A DNA stretch of 64,000 nucleotides from Acanthosoma haemorrhoidale (GCA_930367205.1 OV884012.1:149001405-149065404), one strand, 5' to 3'; shown: positions 23,131-36,526, counted from the first letter of the stretch. Notes: generated by a model not told the origin, from the letters alone. Made by a program: numbers and translations.

Positions 23131-24117
23131 ATTGAGTTGACAATAATTCATTTATTTTCCAAATACCGCTGTTGCAGAAAATTAAAAGTTATGCATTATG
23201 TTATTGGTTAGATGCTGCGATTTTCAAGAGTTATTTTTCAATAAAACAATTTATAAGACTTCAACGTTATTTATGCAATTTTTGTCATCCTCTGAGATGG
23301 ATCCGCACCAGTAGGACAGGCCTCAATTAGTCATTCGATCAATGGTTGCAGGTGAGCTGAGCCGAGCATCACTGTTTCAGAGGCATTCGTTAATCAGGCG
23401 GTGCATATATCTGTAATTGTCTAGTGTGTGCTTAATTAATTGCTCTATTAAGTTAATATTAACTTAAAGCCTGTGTTCCAGCTCGTTCCGGAGCCACTAT
23501 CCACTCCGGTGATTAAATAAACAGCCAGTGAAACTGGCACCAGTTTACCTATCCCAAGATTTTCTCTAGGCAAAGACAATTTTCTGTTTTTTTTTTTTTT
23601 GTTTTTTTTGCGGTTCTTTTCTTAAGCTGATAAATGTCATTTATAAATATACCAAGCAGGTAAGGAGAGGCTATACTTTCTAACAAATACTGGTCGATAA
23701 TATTTTGTCTTTCTGTCGGTCTGTATTATTGAAGTGGCTTTGTGACGGCATTGAGGGCTTTCAAAAATAACCATTTAAATCATCGTGCATTTGTAAATAT
23801 CCGACTGGATGTAAACAGAAGATTATGTGATATGATAATTATTTATCTAAAAAAAAACGGGTTAACTTTAACAAATCTTATCCGGTGACGCGGCTGACGG
23901 AGGAGCGTGGGGGACTTCTCAAGACTCCACTTCCTCTTTCGCATGCGAGGGAGGTGACAAGCAAGTGGATTTGGGTGGCCCCTGGGCTGTTTGTAAATAT
24001 TGTATGAATGAGCGAGTGAATGAATTGTAAATATGGTACGAATGAGAGCATTTATCTCAATTACTTATTGCCTATCAAGTATTAAGGCAGATTGTAATTT
24101 TATAATAATAAAGTTGA
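23131..24117 (+). repeat. Duplicated chimeric cassette, copy 1
   Basis: This block recurs almost unchanged at 56190-57160. It has about 750 bp of unidentified sequence (23131-23877) joined to a family A 3' tail (23878-24117, from 'tatccggtgacgcggctgac'). The junction is the same in both copies, so they descend from one already-fused precursor. Inside are a perfect 20-bp palindrome (23448-23467), a 'gccagt-gaa-actggc' hairpin (about 23522) and a 'ccggag/ctccgg' hairpin (about 23490-23512). There is no long open frame. It may be a segmental duplication or a chimeric retroposed transcript. Confidence 0.9.
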
Positions 24118-26499
24118 TTATAATAAAATACAAAATAATATTTAATTGGCTTGCTGTGAGCTCATGTTTAATCGTGAGTATATGAGTAGACGGGTTTCGT
24201 CGGTTCTCTTAAATGCATTAAACTAGTCGACACCGACTTCTCATACAAGGCCCGCACTTCACACCCGATTCATTCATTGTACGCCGAAACAATGATAGAT
24301 GTGATGAAAACCAAACAACTCACTTTCATGAACCTAAGCCAATCTCCCAACAAACTCTTATACTCATTATGTCATTAGCATTCACGTCCAAATTATTATA
24401 TTGGTTCATATTTCATGCGGCTTTGTCACCTCTTCTCCAGCTGGATATATATATAAATATTATCTAATTTTAATCCTTTTATGTATTTATGGTCCACCAA
24501 CCCCAGCATATAACCCCAAAATTGGATTTACTGTAGGACCGTACTGTTTTTTCGTACTCGACAAATAATGCACAAAAAATCTACGATGAAGCCATACAAA
24601 GCTTGCAAATAGTTGAGAAGGCGATTTAAATGCCTTTTTAAGATCCAGTTTAGGTCCACAGATATTCCATATAATAAATCAGGATTTTAAGATCGCCGTT
24701 CTTAGCGGCTGTGAGGACGACAGTGTATCATTTTCTAAATGTGATAATGTCTGATTTAATTAGTTTTAGTTTTAATTTTATCTGTGACTTTTATAGATTT
24801 TACTATTTTATTTTGGTATTCTTTAATTTTAATTGTGGCCAGGTGTATATTTATACCATTATAGTTAATATTTTTAAATGTTTTCTTCAGATTTTACATT
24901 TTTAATTTACAGTTTTAACTATTGATGGATCTTAGTATTGAGCCTAGAAATGTTTTATTTCGTTTTTATTTTTATACTTTTTTTTACATTTGATATGACT
25001 TATATGTGAATGTTCTATTAATTTTATCTGTTTATTCATTCCTTTATTGTTAAATTGTCTCATTTAGTTCTTAGATTTCAATTGTTATAACCGTTTCTTA
25101 GGAGTCGTGATGGTATTTCGTCCTTGAACGGAATTGAACACCGTTATAAATATTTTATGATCATATCATGTCAGGATGACAGCCTAAATCCGTCATAATG
25201 TTTAGGTATAAATTAATAGAGCAGTGGAGTTATTTTATTCCATAGCGTGATGAGATTATACGGCTGTAATTTAAAACATAAATCAAAAAAATATATGTAA
25301 CGTTACCGAGGAAGATTTAATAGAACATTTAGAAGTACAATGGGCGATCCTAGATGCGGACAATCCTCTACACGGACTCTATCTACATGAATAAGAAGTA
25401 TGCACGTCCATAATTCTCTGCTATGTGTTTCCAACTCCAATGATTGCACTCGACTTTTGTCCGATTCGCAATGCATTATGATGCAGCTCAAATATTTATG
25501 GGGTCCTTCGAATAGAACCATAACAAATGGCTTGCATAAAACGTATGGCCCGCGGTTCGGTGCTGTGTTCCAGGCCTTTATGGCTGATTTCAAGGGGCAT
25601 TTCAAGAAAGTAAGAGATAGGGCCGGGTATGTTCTATGTAGATAAGGGAACGTTAAAATATGTTAATCATAACTGTGCGCCTGTGTGTAGGGGAGGGGGC
25701 TGTGGGGTTTACCCCCCCCCCCCGGCCCCCTCTTCCACCCTCGGTCTCTTTGATCCCAACCACAATCATTTATTCTGCCAAGTTTTCTTTACTTAGGCTC
25801 GTCTCATAATCAAATTCAACGGCTACATTTAATACCACCATTAAAGTATCTTCCTTTATAAAAGACAGCCCGGGAGGGGACATAATTCATATAATTGACT
25901 AATCTTTAAAAAAAAAAAAAACAACAGAAAAAATGAAGAATAAAAACGTAGATAACAAAGAAAAAGGAAGGAAGTTTGTTCCCAGCTAACAATATTATTA
26001 TTCAAGTTAACAAGGAAAGCTCTTCCTTTAATCATGTTGGGATGACATAGTTAATCTGAAGAATAGATAATATATATATATATAAAATAATGGATAATTT
26101 AGCAATATCTCAAACTAAATAAAAAATACATAATAAGCGCTTGGTGCGTTGGTCTGGCTTCAGAAACTTACAATAATATTTTTCATGGTTAATAATATAA
26201 TTCAATTACAATACCAAAAATATACAATAAATTAAGGTCTTGATGTTCTAATTCCTAGAAAACCTTGTAACCGGTAAATAAGTAAAACATCTATAAAATT
26301 AAATACAAAAAAAAATTTCTCAGAAGTAATCTAAGTTTCATTTCATCAACTTATCACTTATTTTGTATCTGCCTCCAGATATACCATTTAACTATTTATC
26401 CTAAAGCTATTGAAAACCCTCATTTAATGACAATGACTTCTATTTAACCATGTCTCTCCCTCCGATCTTATAAGCACTATAATGAGAGTACACACTACC
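24118..26499. other. AT-rich unique stretch
   Basis: No supported gene. The antiparallel frames at 25303-25605 (-) and 25400-25645 (+) overlap and show no domain. A C-rich homopolymer lies near 25710-25725 and a TA repeat near 26070-26084. Confidence 0.5.
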
Positions 26500-27190
26500 A
26501 CAACAGTCCTGACCGAATTCTCATTAAGTAAAGTCCTAACCACACTTCCCGAAACGACTATCGCCCAATCTCCACCATTTCTAACTTCTCAAAACCACCA
26601 GAGAGACTATACCAATCAAAATTGACGATTTCCTATGATAATAAAGATTGTATATGTAGGGCAGGTGGAATAAACCCTTTCGAAAGGTCGCAGATGTGTT
26701 CCATCATAAAGAATGATCGGAGGGGCAAGTAATAGCCTCATAGTGACCATCGCAAAGTCAGGGTGGCCCTGGACAGTGTTTTGTGTCTCGTACTCACTTG
26801 GTCTCAACATGGTGTTAATGTAATACGTGTTCCTTAACGCAATAGGGGCATAAAGAAAAGCCTTTTTTTCCTAATGGAGATTGACTGGGCCCGAAAAATT
26901 AGGCGATACCAGGCCCAAAAGGGTTTGATCCTTTCCAATCCGTTTTCCATCCCAGTTACTCCACACAATCAGCACTAGATAATATCATCAGTGACTACAT
27001 TCAAACTAAACTATTCATTCAGTCACTACATTTTTGAATTCATCTGTTCTAAGTTTATGAATTCCATCGAAACCTTTCCAACCACCCTAATTTCATAGCA
27101 CAGTCACTACACTCCGCCATTCATCCCTATAATCCTTGGAGACTAAAGCAGCAGTGGCCTCTTGACCTGCTATAAATATATGACAGTGGC
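26500..27190 (+). pseudogene. Collapsed family A ORF2 (RT and C-terminal pieces)
   Basis: Three family A pieces lie in the correct order. The first encodes 'NDYRPISTISNFSKPPERLY' (about 26548-26610), the conserved start of the RT fingers. The second (about 26930-27000) resembles the 'HSTQSALDNIISDYI' helix of Jockey RTs. The last (about 27055-27190) carries 'tcatccctataatccttgg' and the 'tgacctgctataaat' end of the coding region. Large internal deletions and multiple stops separate them, and the 3' tail is missing. Confidence 0.65.
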
Positions 27191-27867
27191 ATAGTCAGCA
27201 GAACTTGGCGCGTCTGCACTAAGGTTTTGGCGTGCTTAGAACTTCTTTACCTAGCTTTAGGATCCCTCTCTTCACATTCACGATTCTTGTCTAAAAGTGC
27301 CTTGCATGAAATGGGCGATGGAGTTCTGCTTAGTGTACAAGGAGCTATGCTAAGGATATGTAGGTAGAGTGATTTGAGGAGTATTGGCGTGACCTTGAAG
27401 GGTGTTATGTTTACGAGTACTGTATTGATTAAGCCTCGGTGAATAACGGAAAGACTGATCTGTTTCCAATCGACGTCAAATATTTAATTATTTTCCCCGG
27501 AGTAGATTCTAATTCCATTTCTCAGTTGAACTGGACATCTCACAGATCGATAGAAAATTCGGCAAAGAAATAAACTGCAAAATAAACATAAATAATAAAT
27601 TGAGATGGTGGAAAGCTATTGAGTTGTCGAAGACTAGAGACAGGCTGATATGAATGTTTTTCATAAAGAAAATACTTTTAGGATAGGATAAATATAAAAT
27701 CTACCACTAAAATGTACTTATTGTAGGGGTTCGATTTCACCGGTTAGACCCCAAAACTAGGAATAAATACTGATTTCCCAGTCGATTCGTCGATTCAGTG
27801 CGATGAGCAGTTTGGAAGAGGAAAAACACACTATTGAGTCAATTTAAACTATTCATCAACAAAAACT
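27191..27867. other. Unidentified stretch between two LINE fragments
   Basis: No frame or repeat recognised. Confidence 0.4.
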
Positions 27868-29140
27868 AACAGTTCTTAGTGCCCTAGATTTCTCCGCAGC
27901 GTTTGATACCATAGACCATTCAGTCATTCTTTCTAAGTTGCAATCTTTAACCTTTTCTAATAGCTCTATCCACTAGTTTCAATCATTTCTTTCCAACCAT
28001 TTACAAGGAGTTACTACCCTTACCTGCTATCCTCCCTTATTCCTAGTGTGTAGCCCGGGGATAGGGCATTTCTACATTTCTTTTTAGTTCTTACATAAAC
28101 GATCTCTCTAACTCTGTTTATCATTGCTTCCACCCCCTTTAAGCTGACGACACCCAAATCTATTCATTCTCCCCTCTCCGATTTGTTTACTGCGTTTGCC
28201 GTGACCCAGGGAGACCTAGATTGGATCATTGTCTGGGCTAAGCTGAATAAACTTTGGTTAAACGTGGTGAAAACTCTGGAAATTGTTATAGGTTCCAGTT
28301 TCCTCTTCAGGTCCTTTCTGATTTTCCTCTGTTAAATCTTGATGACCATCTAGTCACTTTCCACACTTAAAAATCTAGGGATAGCCATTGACCAATTCCT
28401 CTCCTGGAACCAACATATTTCCCGACGGTCAACAGGTACTAATAGGTATAACTATTCCTTTGCTCTTGCCATCTTCTTCCCCAGCCTACTCTTCAACTCC
28501 TTGTATCCTCTCCTATTTCCCCACTTTTTAACTACTGCTGTGTGGTGTAGTGTACGGCTCTTGACAGATAGGAGCGAATCATGTACTGCTTCGTTAGATT
28601 TGTCCTGCTCTCCCATGCCTCTCTCCTTAACCCCAAGTTAAATTGGCTCTTCCTCCCATTCCGTGTACAACCTTTCTTTAAGTCAATTCTTTTCCAAACC
28701 ATAAATTCTCATCACCCTCCTTATATATACAATATTTCACAGTTCAAATTCTCAGTCTACTCCCGGAACACAAGATCCTATCTTCCTGACCATTATATTC
28801 CTGCCCACAGAACGGCATTATATAGAGCATTCTCCTGTAGACCCAGGAATTCCCTACCTCCTAATATCCACGATTCTTCATCCCTAACAACCTTCCAAAC
28901 CCTCTTATTCCAACACCTCCGCTTGGTAGTTTTGGAATGACTTAGTTATTTATCATGTTATACATCATGCTTGTATTTTTTTTTTACTATTATAAATTTA
29001 GTTGGTGAGTCTTTTTTTTTCTCTTTTGTATCAACCTAATGGTTTTCATTAGATATATTATTGTTGTTATTTTTTATTCCATAAATGGTTGTAGTTTTTT
29101 TTGTTATTATATGGAGATTTTGTAAACCCAAAAAAGAAAT
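27868..29140 (+). pseudogene. CR1/L2-like LINE, RT and C-terminal half
   Basis: This LINE belongs to a different clade from family A. The DNA encodes 'LDFSAAFDTIDHSVILSKL' (from 27884), the RT motif with the first catalytic Asp. A degraded GVPQGS-type region follows, then 'ADDTQIY' (from 28143), where the residue before the ADD is now a stop. The last 119 codons are intact (28581-28940) and carry the C-terminal pattern of the group: R-F-V early, 'LNWLFLPFRVQ', 'NTRSYLPDHYIPAHRTALYR' and a final FQ-LL-QHL segment. The endonuclease is absent (5'-truncated). The 3' UTR is T-rich and its end, about 29140, is uncertain. Confidence 0.75.
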
Positions 29141-29341
29141 TAAGCCGAAAAAATGTTTCTACAGGTCTCTCCAAATAACCAACTTCAATGACGGTGACTG
29201 ACGCATACAAAATGATTAACGACAAGAGAAAAAAATTATTAAATTGGCAAAAGCATCGGTACTCAAAACACCTTCACTAACTCTGAAAAACCAAATACTT
29301 AGTAAATACGGGGACAGTTTAGAAATAACAGTCATGAAGTA

Positions 29342-29770
29342 ATTGTACTAACCAAGCCAACCAAGAATATGCATGCAGAGATTGTACTAGCCAAGCCAAC
29401 CAAGAATATGCATCCAGAGATTGTACTAACCATGCCAACCAAGAACAGACATGCAGAGATTGTACTGACCAGGCCAACCAAGAACATGCATGCAGAGATT
29501 GTACTGATCAGGCCAACCAAGAACATGCATGCAGAGATTTTACTGGCTAGGCCAACCAAGAAAATGCATGCAGAGATTGTACTAAACATGCCAACCAAGA
29601 ACAGACATGCAGAGATTGTACTGACCAGGCCAACCAAGAACATGCATGCAGAGATTGTACTGATCAGGCCAACCAAGAACATGCATGCAGAGATTTTACT
29701 GGCTAGGCCAACCAAGAACAGACATGCAGAGATTGTACTGATCAGGCCAACCAAGAATATGTATGCGGAG
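29342..29770 (+). repeat. 39-bp minisatellite, 11 units, with 156-bp higher-order repeat
   Basis: Eleven uninterrupted 39-bp units (for example 29342-29380) share 'gccaaccaagaa' and 'gcagagatt'. Variant bases show that units 3-6 (29420-29575) recur as units 7-10 (29576-29731), a four-unit block of 156 bp. This implies a recent block duplication on top of older single-unit duplication. Because 39 is divisible by three, frames stay open on both strands (145 codons plus, 140 codons minus). The plus frame reads as repeats of 'MHAEIVLTRPTKN', the minus frame as hydrophobic repeats such as 'FLVGLISTISACM'. No signal peptide, promoter or wider gene structure supports translation. Confidence 0.95.
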
Positions 29771-31334
29771 ATTGTGCAAAATCCAAACTTTGTAACACAC
29801 CTGTAGCATTTAATTATGAACCTCCGATCATTACTAATTATCAGACCCTCTCACACTTTTATGGAAATATTGAATGAAAAAACGGCCATCTATAACGCAA
29901 GTATAAAAAAAAGAATCGATCAGACAATATTTGAGTAAACCATTCTGATAGCAATAATAGAAACTAAATTTGTGATAGGTTCTAAAAAAATGGTTGCTGT
30001 CATTATCATCTTTATAGTGGCTTGCACTATTACAAATAAAAAAGGAGTTCTAGAAAAACCCAAAACATAGAATTCTAGCAGGATAAGACAATAAAGCCAT
30101 GATAGGAATTCTTCTATAAAGCATTATATTATATATATTATAAGAAATGGGGGAAAGTAGTCATACGTGTAGCCATGTTCGTGGTTCAGGGACTACTGAA
30201 TACCGAATCTGTATGAAGCCGATAGCCCTTAAAGCCTTGGCTGAATTGTATGAAACGATAACAACTGAATTATCTTCAACCGGCTAACGGAGTAGCTATC
30301 TTTGAAGCAGGTTATAAATATACAATATAAATCTGAGGGTTGACGGTAAGAATTAACTTTATTTTTACATTTGTAATGTTAGCTCATTGAATAGCATAAT
30401 AACTTATCAAATTTTCTGATTTCTGAATATGTCTGATTGCTTCAGTTTAAAGATATGATAATTACTATATTATCTCAATTACCTATTGCCTAATAAGGCA
30501 GATTGTCATTTAAGCATAATAAAGAATATTATAAAAATAATTACTATAAAGATGCTATATTTGTAGCAAGTTTATTACTGGGTGATATATTATGTGTGTG
30601 TACAGCAGGTCCTTTCTAGTAACAAGAAAAAAAAATTAAATATTAAAATCCTATGTAAAACATAGGGTACCAATTTTTACTAACAAGAATACAAAAAGAG
30701 GTAGATACAGTTAAAGTGTAACATACAAGATAAATAGCGCCAATGATTGCTGCATCCCTGAAAAAAATCTGAGACGGCATGGCACAGTTGCCCAGTTCTT
30801 AAGTATATAATCATATTTATCCTCTGACCACCTTACATAAGTTTAAATAAACTTCCACATCTATTAACAAAATTATATATTATATCATTGTCTCTCTGCG
30901 CAACTTCAAGTCATTACCATTAGTATAATTAGTCCACTTATTACATGAAAATTTTTTTTATTTATCATTCATCCTTTAACCGTGCAAGGCCAGCCAGCAT
31001 CAGAGCTAGATATAATATTATATACCTATTTTCTATTTATTTTTGTTACATTATACTTACTAATATCTGTTTCGCCATTGCTCTGCTTTCTTAATTTCAA
31101 ACTGAACAGCTGTTTTATATAAGTATTGGTGCATAAACTATTTATTTCCATTTTTTTCAATCAATTGATATTCATTGATATTTCTAAAAATAGGAATATA
31201 AACGAGATGATACATTTTAGATTATATTAGTCGAGTTTATTTCATCAATCATTGAAACATTTCTGAGTGTTTTGCAACATCGAGTCATTGAAAACTTTTC
31301 TTCATAGAAGGGAACTCGATTTTCAGATACAACA
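29771..31334. other. AT-rich unique stretch with a family A end relic
   Basis: At 30469-30530 only the last bases of a family A tail remain ('atctcaattacctattgcct', 'aaggcagattgtcatt', 'ataataaag'). The rest is unidentified. Confidence 0.6.
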
Positions 31335-31955
31335 ACTTTACTATGATAAAATTACAATCTGCCTGATTCGGCTATAAGCAATTGTGATAAGTGATCTCGT
31401 TCATACCGATTTACAATTTTCATTCACTCGCTCATTAATGCTATATATACAAGCAGCCCAGAGGCCCCCCAAGTCCATGTGGTTGTCACCTCCCTCGCTT
31501 GCGAAGGAGGAAGTGGAGTCTTGGGAAGTCCCCCACGCTCCTACGTCAGCCACGTCACTGCAAAAGCGCCAGCGGAGGCTGACGAAGAGCGCGAGAGCCA
31601 CACACGCTCAGGACATGATTAGAGAAACTGGCCATTGCCAGGACTCCCACTGTCCCTTATTTATAGCAGGTCACGAGGCCACTCTGCCGTTTTAGTCTCC
31701 GAGGAGGATTATAGGGATGAGTGGTGCAGTGCAAGGACTGTGCTAGGGAATTAGGGTAGTTGGATAGGTTACTATAGAATTTTATGAACTAGGAAGGGAT
31801 GAGTTCAAGAATGTAGGGTATATTCAGATCATTATGAAGGGTTTAGTTGCTGACGTAAACTTTTAATAGAAAGGATTGGATGCGCATGGTGTTTGACTTT
31901 TTTGCTGTCCCCCATAGCTCTATTCTTGATGTCCAGATTGGCTTTTTCATGAATT
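31335..31955 (-). mobile_element. Family A copy, ORF2 end plus tail (minus strand)
   Basis: The reverse complement carries the family order. C-terminal ORF2 DNA (31955 down to about 31680, with broken frames and the 'tcctccgagg' landmark) is followed by the 'tgagcgtgtgtggctctc' segment (about 31590-31610) and the tail with 'gagggaggtgacaacc'. It ends at 'attttatcatagtaaa' near 31340. The 103-codon plus-strand frame across it (31384-31695) is antisense LINE sequence, not a gene. Confidence 0.88.
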
Positions 31956-32552
31956 TCCTTTAGACTGTCACCGAATCATGGAAATCATTAATACTCGAAT
32001 GAGATTGTGAGTCTGAGTAAGCAACTCATAACTGCCAATCCGGAAAAGAAGAGAGGACATTCAAACCGCTACCATCGACTGACTGTGTAAGTTTTCACAA
32101 CAAAGTCCGTTCAATAAATAATCCACAGTGGATCTGATATCTCAGGTATATTCAAATAAACATATGGCATTATTTTGGTTCAGGTAACGGAAGAACTGAC
32201 CAATCCAACTTTTCAGATTTCTAAGTCAATGCTAGGAAGCTATTTGAGATTTAATTTCTCTTGTTCTAACATTTCTAACATTGCTCGGCCAGAAACGGTG
32301 GTGCCATTAAATTAAATTATTATTGAATGATGATAATATTGCTTTCAGGCTCTATTTCAATATAAAGTACAAATATAGAGTACAGATATTTTCTCTAAGG
32401 CCAGGGATTCCCAAAAATCACCTGAAATGGGGGAAGAAGCAGGATCAGGGAGATCCAGATGTTGGGATGATTTTGTATGTGGTGTCGTGTTAAAGACTAG
32501 AAGGACAGTATGGAGGGTTTTATTTTTTTTGACCTAGAATCTAAAGTGCAGG

Positions 32553-32695
32553 GAATTTACTTTTGTTCTAAGGACGTTTGATTGAAAGAATTAGATGCGC
32601 TTGATGTTAGAGCGCTCTGCTGTCCCCCCGTTAAGTCCAGATTGAGTTTGAGATCGTTTTCTTAATCAGTTTTTTTTTTCTATTGAGAGATAATG
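32553..32695 (-). mobile_element. Family A ORF2 fragment (minus strand)
   Basis: It matches the same ORF2 C-terminal interval as part of 31850-31955 and 39960-40100 ('tttgattgaaagaattagat', 'gctgtccccc', 'tctattgagagat'). It overlaps that interval rather than continuing it, so it is a separate copy. Confidence 0.7.
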
Positions 32696-35600
32696 TTTTA
32701 ATATTCTTATTTTATATTTTTCTAAAACAAGAGTGAACGATAATTTTAGTTACTAATATTGCTAAATCGACCATGACCTCTTTCATACACCCTAAAATAG
32801 ACTAACACACTATCAAAAAAAGCGGCTCATATGTCGACAGTGTCTGTGTACCGTGTTAATTTGTTTCATGACAACCACAAGAGTTCTCCGGACAGTCATG
32901 TGGTAATCCTCTGGAGTGTTGTTCGCGGTACGACCACTGGCTAACAAATTTAACTAAAATTTATCTACAGGTATAGGAGTAATTTAAATGTATTTGTTTC
33001 CTGAAAGAACTGCAAAGGCTCAGTACGCCCATTTTCCAGTGATTTTAGAGGATTTTTTAAATACAGGCAGGACATTTCTTCACAGTTTATCCTTTGTTGA
33101 GCTCAAGTGAATAGAGAACTAAATGTTTTGATACGTTTATTATTATTGTTTTATTTATCTTATTTTTTATCCACGATTCATTTAATCAGTATTTTTTCTT
33201 TGTCTTTGTTTATGCTAAAAAAATATTATTATTCGTATATATTTAGTCACGTTGAACGTAGTACATAGTAAGTAACAGTAATACTTTTTTATATAAATTT
33301 CTTCGTCTTTATTAAATTTTTATAGTAAAATGAAACACTAGTAATATCGTAAGTATTATCATACATGTGTGTAATTATAGTTACGCTACATGAAATAATT
33401 GATAAATTGTAGAGGTATTCGTTAGCTAGCGTTCGTTAGCTGTCTGTAGTGGCTTGATCCTTGGTGCCTGATGGCTATCACATCTAGAGTGTACACAATC
33501 AAATTATTGACGCCTCGTAAGCTGTATATATTAAATAATTTAACACCACAAACAATATCCCACGTCCCCTCGCCAGCGGTTTATAAAATGCAATAAATAT
33601 GGCAGGCGTGCAGACAAAGTAGTCCTGATTGCGTGTTATTCGATTATTCCTTCCGTGGATCCCATAATTATTAATTTAAAACTTGCTTCGGACGACGGCC
33701 CGCGAATCGGTATATAGATAAATTGAAGGGGCGTACCTTTAAATTTCCCGTTGACAATTTTATGTATTCCAGTTTTTTATCCCCTACTATATTTACGAGG
33801 GTATAAATACCTGGCGATTATATTGTGCGGGGTTTTTAGAGCACAGGTGCGTTTCGGTGACCCATTTATCACGGGCAGCTGCCGGTGCAGTTTGGAAAGG
33901 AACGTATGCAGGTCTGCCTCTTTCTTCTTCTTGGGGCCCATCTTCCGTACCCGCAGTTGTCTTCCGGCTGGACCCTCAGGCTTATCTCTTCTTCCGCCAG
34001 CGAAATCTAAACACTTGCGAGATACGTAACCATTAACTCTCCATGGTAATAATTCCTATATTTTCGTGACAATCGTAAACTTTGTCCTTAAAATTTCAAT
34101 TATTCACGGTTGCTAGTGAATGTCATTTACCTGTATACATTAATGTTTTTAAAATATTCAAATATGCTATCAGTTTAACCAAGCAACCACTGTTAGCATT
34201 GTACTAAAATAAAACGAAAATACGACCCACTTGCTAGCATGGTTAAAAACTTGATGAGCTGCTGTCTGTCAACCCTTGGTTGGCTTAGGAAACAAATTTA
34301 TTTAATGAATACAAACGCATATGTACATAACGCTTTCAGAAACACATATTTGTTTCTTTTTTCAAACCTAGTTATCCGTAAAGTAGGTAGCCTAACAATA
34401 GCACCATAATAAAGCTGATTAGTTAAGTCTGCATATGAACATTAATTAACAATCACAATTTCAAGCTAATAATGGTTATTGGTATACAATTGCCACCTCG
34501 GCTGTCTGTGATTGGATCCGAATGGGACAATGAGGAAGATACATTTGGCTAAATATCATGTACACGCCGTACTACAAATGTTATGAAAAGAAAGATTAAT
34601 CCGGTAGGTCTCGATTGACTGAGAGTATTCTAAACCCTCCGGGATAAACCACGTCAATTAAATAATATAAAATTAACAATGGTTTTTGTCGTGTTTCCAG
34701 GAATCCATTATAACTCCTCCTTTATTCCATTGTTGTTCTGATAATTCAATCGTCGGGACTTGGTCGCCCCCCTCCTACATTGTCCGTCAAAGTTACCCGC
34801 TTCCACAGCCGACTGGGATTTTTTTTTTTTTTTTTTTTTTCCCCTTTTGATTGGAACTCGTTTGAATACAGGCCAAGACCTTTATTGGCCACAAAGCGGG
34901 ATATTAGAAACGGGATAAATTGTTGCCTGCCTTCTCCCCGCGGCCAAGCTCACAACTAAACCCACTCCAAAAAACAAATATCACCAGCGATTTGTTTCAA
35001 GCAATGCCTCGCATTGTGACATTAATTTATTACCTTTACTTTCGGGGTGTTTTAAAAATATATGCATTCATGAAATTTTCTCATAGCCATTATTCTTCAA
35101 AATTATCAATATAATTTTTTTTCAACATTAGCACAGAAAGGTTTTGAAAATATTAGACTCTTAGTTATAAGGTATAACTATCATTTCATAAAGTTAAAAA
35201 AATTAGTCCGTTATTTTTAACGGTAAATTTAACATTTGAACAGTTATTTTCCTCTGATTAATTAATAGCAGCGAATCATAGCGATTTCTTGTATCTAGAT
35301 CGAACAGGAAATTAATAATGAGCAGAACACATATACAGACGAAGATATAATGGTTTCTGGTTTTCAATTAAACCAGCGAAAGAACAATAAATTTAATTTA
35401 TCCAAAAAGAGAAACAAAAGCCTAGTTTAACATTGCACCACATTGAGGAACTAACAATGACACCAAATTGAATCAAAGGGAAGTGTCCACGTAGTAAAAG
35501 TTGCTAACCTTCCAAATTTAATTTTAGCATCTATCTTATTTTTATTTTCCTTTTGGATAATTGTGCAATGTGTTATGCTTAGGACTGATGTAGAGGTGTA

Positions 35601-36298
35601 GTATAAAATATAAATTTATCAAATTCAGATATAAGCTTAATTTTCAAGGTTTGCCAAACACTCCGGCTTAACTCCTTTTCACTTTTTTCAAGAAAATTTA
35701 AAACTGAATAAATGAATAAATACAGCTAATATTGCGCGATAAAATTAAAAATGGGTACATAATATTTGAAAATAAAAACAAAATCTGTTTGGTTTCAAGA
35801 AATAATTTTGACTAAAATAATGTGAAGGAAAACAAAATTTGACTGGAAATGAGAAAAGCTCGAAGTGATTGCAAACACAACATTTTGCTCTAGTGAATTT
35901 GGGATGGAGACGGAAAAACTTATTTTACATAATTGTAGAAAGTAATGCTTAAAGATGACGCACCAATTTCACGCCGAAGCTCGAAGACAGACCTAGATGT
36001 CATGTGAGGGGAGTTAATTGGGAAGTTGTGGGAAATTAAGGTTTCGGGACATTCACCTGTTGTCAGTTGTCTGATCCTCCAAAATTTCCGTAGAGAGAGT
36101 AAGCCCTCACCGGCCCACCCTTCCATGTACAATTTAGGTAAAATAAACCCACCAAAAAAATAGCTCACCCCAAGAGTACGATAGACTTGATGAAAAATGA
36201 ACGCTGTACGACGTGTTACAATTGGCAAGAGAATGAGAGAGAATGAAGGGGAAGTGAAAACAGGTAAGGCGTGGGCAATCGATCCAAAGCGAAATCGA

Positions 36299-36306
36299 TA
36301 TCGATA
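36299..36306. promoter_or_regulatory. TATCGATA (DREF/BEAF-32-like) motif
   Basis: The palindrome TATCGATA lies inside 'aaatcgatatcgatatcag', which holds overlapping CGATA copies. In Drosophila this is the DREF site and the BEAF-32 insulator core. Occupancy cannot be judged from sequence, and chance occurrence in AT-rich DNA is possible. Confidence 0.25.
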
Positions 36307-36526
36307 TCAGCCAGTGGAATGAAAAAAGTTTGCACATATCCCTCGTCCGAGGCAAAAATAAAAAAAATCATTACACTTTTAATGTCTGTTGTAATGTAAT
36401 AACAAAGAGATCCATCTCAGCCTCTGGTAGCTTTTATTATATTATCAAAGTCTACTATAAATTTCTACAAAACCAACTAGTTTTTGTGGATTTGTACATT
36501 TTAATTCATGTTGTAATGCATATATT

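Noticed and set aside
29342..29770. Minisatellite as a CRISPR array
   Set aside because: The units are directly abutting 39-bp tandem repeats with no unique spacers, and the genome is eukaryotic.
33751..34029. 92-codon open frame
   Set aside because: No domain and no promoter or splice context. It lies in a GC-elevated island that may be regulatory.
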